The notes under the pieces were generated by a model. That model was given only the letters and a program-made list of their open reading frames with translations, was not told the DNA's origin and searched no databases. 22,057 bases of DNA. Source: JAAFHN01 sp031421855 (GTDB taxonomy: Bacteria; Pseudomonadota; Gammaproteobacteria; Burkholderiales; Burkholderiaceae_C). The DNA lies in assembly GCA_031421855.1 (NCBI GenBank), contig JANOPN010000170.1, forward strand, positions 1-22,057, in the 5' to 3' direction. The stretch's first letter is position 1. Each line of letters starts with the position of its first letter. A program made the position numbers and the translations under genes. Positions 21,900-22,057 of this stretch are shown here, in pieces.

Positions 21900-22057
21900 A
21901 TGAATTCAATCATTCGAATCCTGTATCTGGGGTTTGTCGCCATGCTGCTGGGTGGTTGTGCCACGCCAATGGCGACAGTACCCAATTCAAATGGTGCGCC
22001 TGTCATGCTGCTGGGGTTCGACCCGGTTGGCTACTTCACCCAAGGCAAGCCGGTTCG
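21900..22057 (+). CDS. YHS-domain lipoprotein, N-terminal fragment (truncated by window edge)
   Basis: From the ATG at 21900 the frame is open to the window end (52 complete codons). It begins MNSIIRILYLGFVAMLLGGC A, a lipoprotein signal with lipobox LGGC (Cys20). After a short linker comes MLLGFDPVGYFTQGKPV, which matches the start of YHS-domain proteins (GYDPVAYFxxGK). It should be anchored to a membrane facing the periplasm. The divergent neighbour is guaB. Confidence 0.8.
   Translation, partial: MNSIIRILYLGFVAMLLGGCATPMATVPNSNGAPVMLLGFDPVGYFTQGKPV

Noticed and set aside
1..22057. CRISPR array, prophage or complete insertion sequence
   Set aside because: No regularly spaced repeats, phage structural genes, integrase or transposase frames are visible in the window.

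Overview
This window looks like chromosomal DNA from a betaproteobacterium of the order Burkholderiales, most likely Comamonadaceae or a close relative. The signs are moderately high GC, a Bug/TctC-type periplasmic receptor, an alanine/lysine/proline-rich histone-like protein fused to a SWIB domain, a YjgR-type HerA ATPase and abundant short intergenic repeats. Most genes are housekeeping or ordinary metabolic genes. No rRNA, tRNA or CRISPR array was seen.

Layout. 1-161: 5' part of an RNase G gene, just downstream of a Bug/TctC receptor gene (178-1191). 1536-2858: isocitrate lyase, with a clear sigma70-type promoter overlapped by two operator-like boxes, and a strong terminator. 3123-4566: a gamma-glutamylcyclotransferase-like gene divergent from an EamA/DMT permease. 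4869-5363: the histone H1-like/SWIB gene followed by two tandem copies of one terminator. 5461-8522: an acetolactate-synthase-like TPP enzyme divergent from an ArsR-type regulator and a short-chain dehydrogenase. The regulator and the dehydrogenase each have a near-identical inverted repeat upstream. 8604-10566: an L-2-hydroxyglutarate-oxidase-like flavoprotein and an N-formylglutamate amidohydrolase in one operon, divergent from yjgR (10627-12192). 12294-13171: a PaiB-like protein translationally coupled to a tiny membrane-anchored protein. 13275-14375: a DUF6929-like protein.

14643-16214 is the accessory spot. A 15-bp copy of the guaA 3' end lies 1,557 bp downstream of guaA and brackets a toxin/antitoxin operon with a third overlapping 54-codon ORF and several perfect inverted repeats. 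The guaA 3' end is a known integration hotspot for genomic islands, so I read this as a very small or decayed island without an integrase. 16200-21798: guaA, an MFS transporter, a 102-bp MITE-like element, a Kbp/LysM protein, a GNAT acetyltransferase and guaB, all on the minus strand. guaB and guaA catalyse the two steps from IMP to GMP. The window ends in a truncated YHS-domain lipoprotein gene.

Cutting across these regions is a dispersed repeat of about 40-60 bp with the core GGTCRCCGGATTCATT and a GCTAT end. It occurs five times, always at gene borders. One copy appears to supply the start codon and ribosome binding site of the TctC gene, and another the stop codon of the flavoprotein gene.
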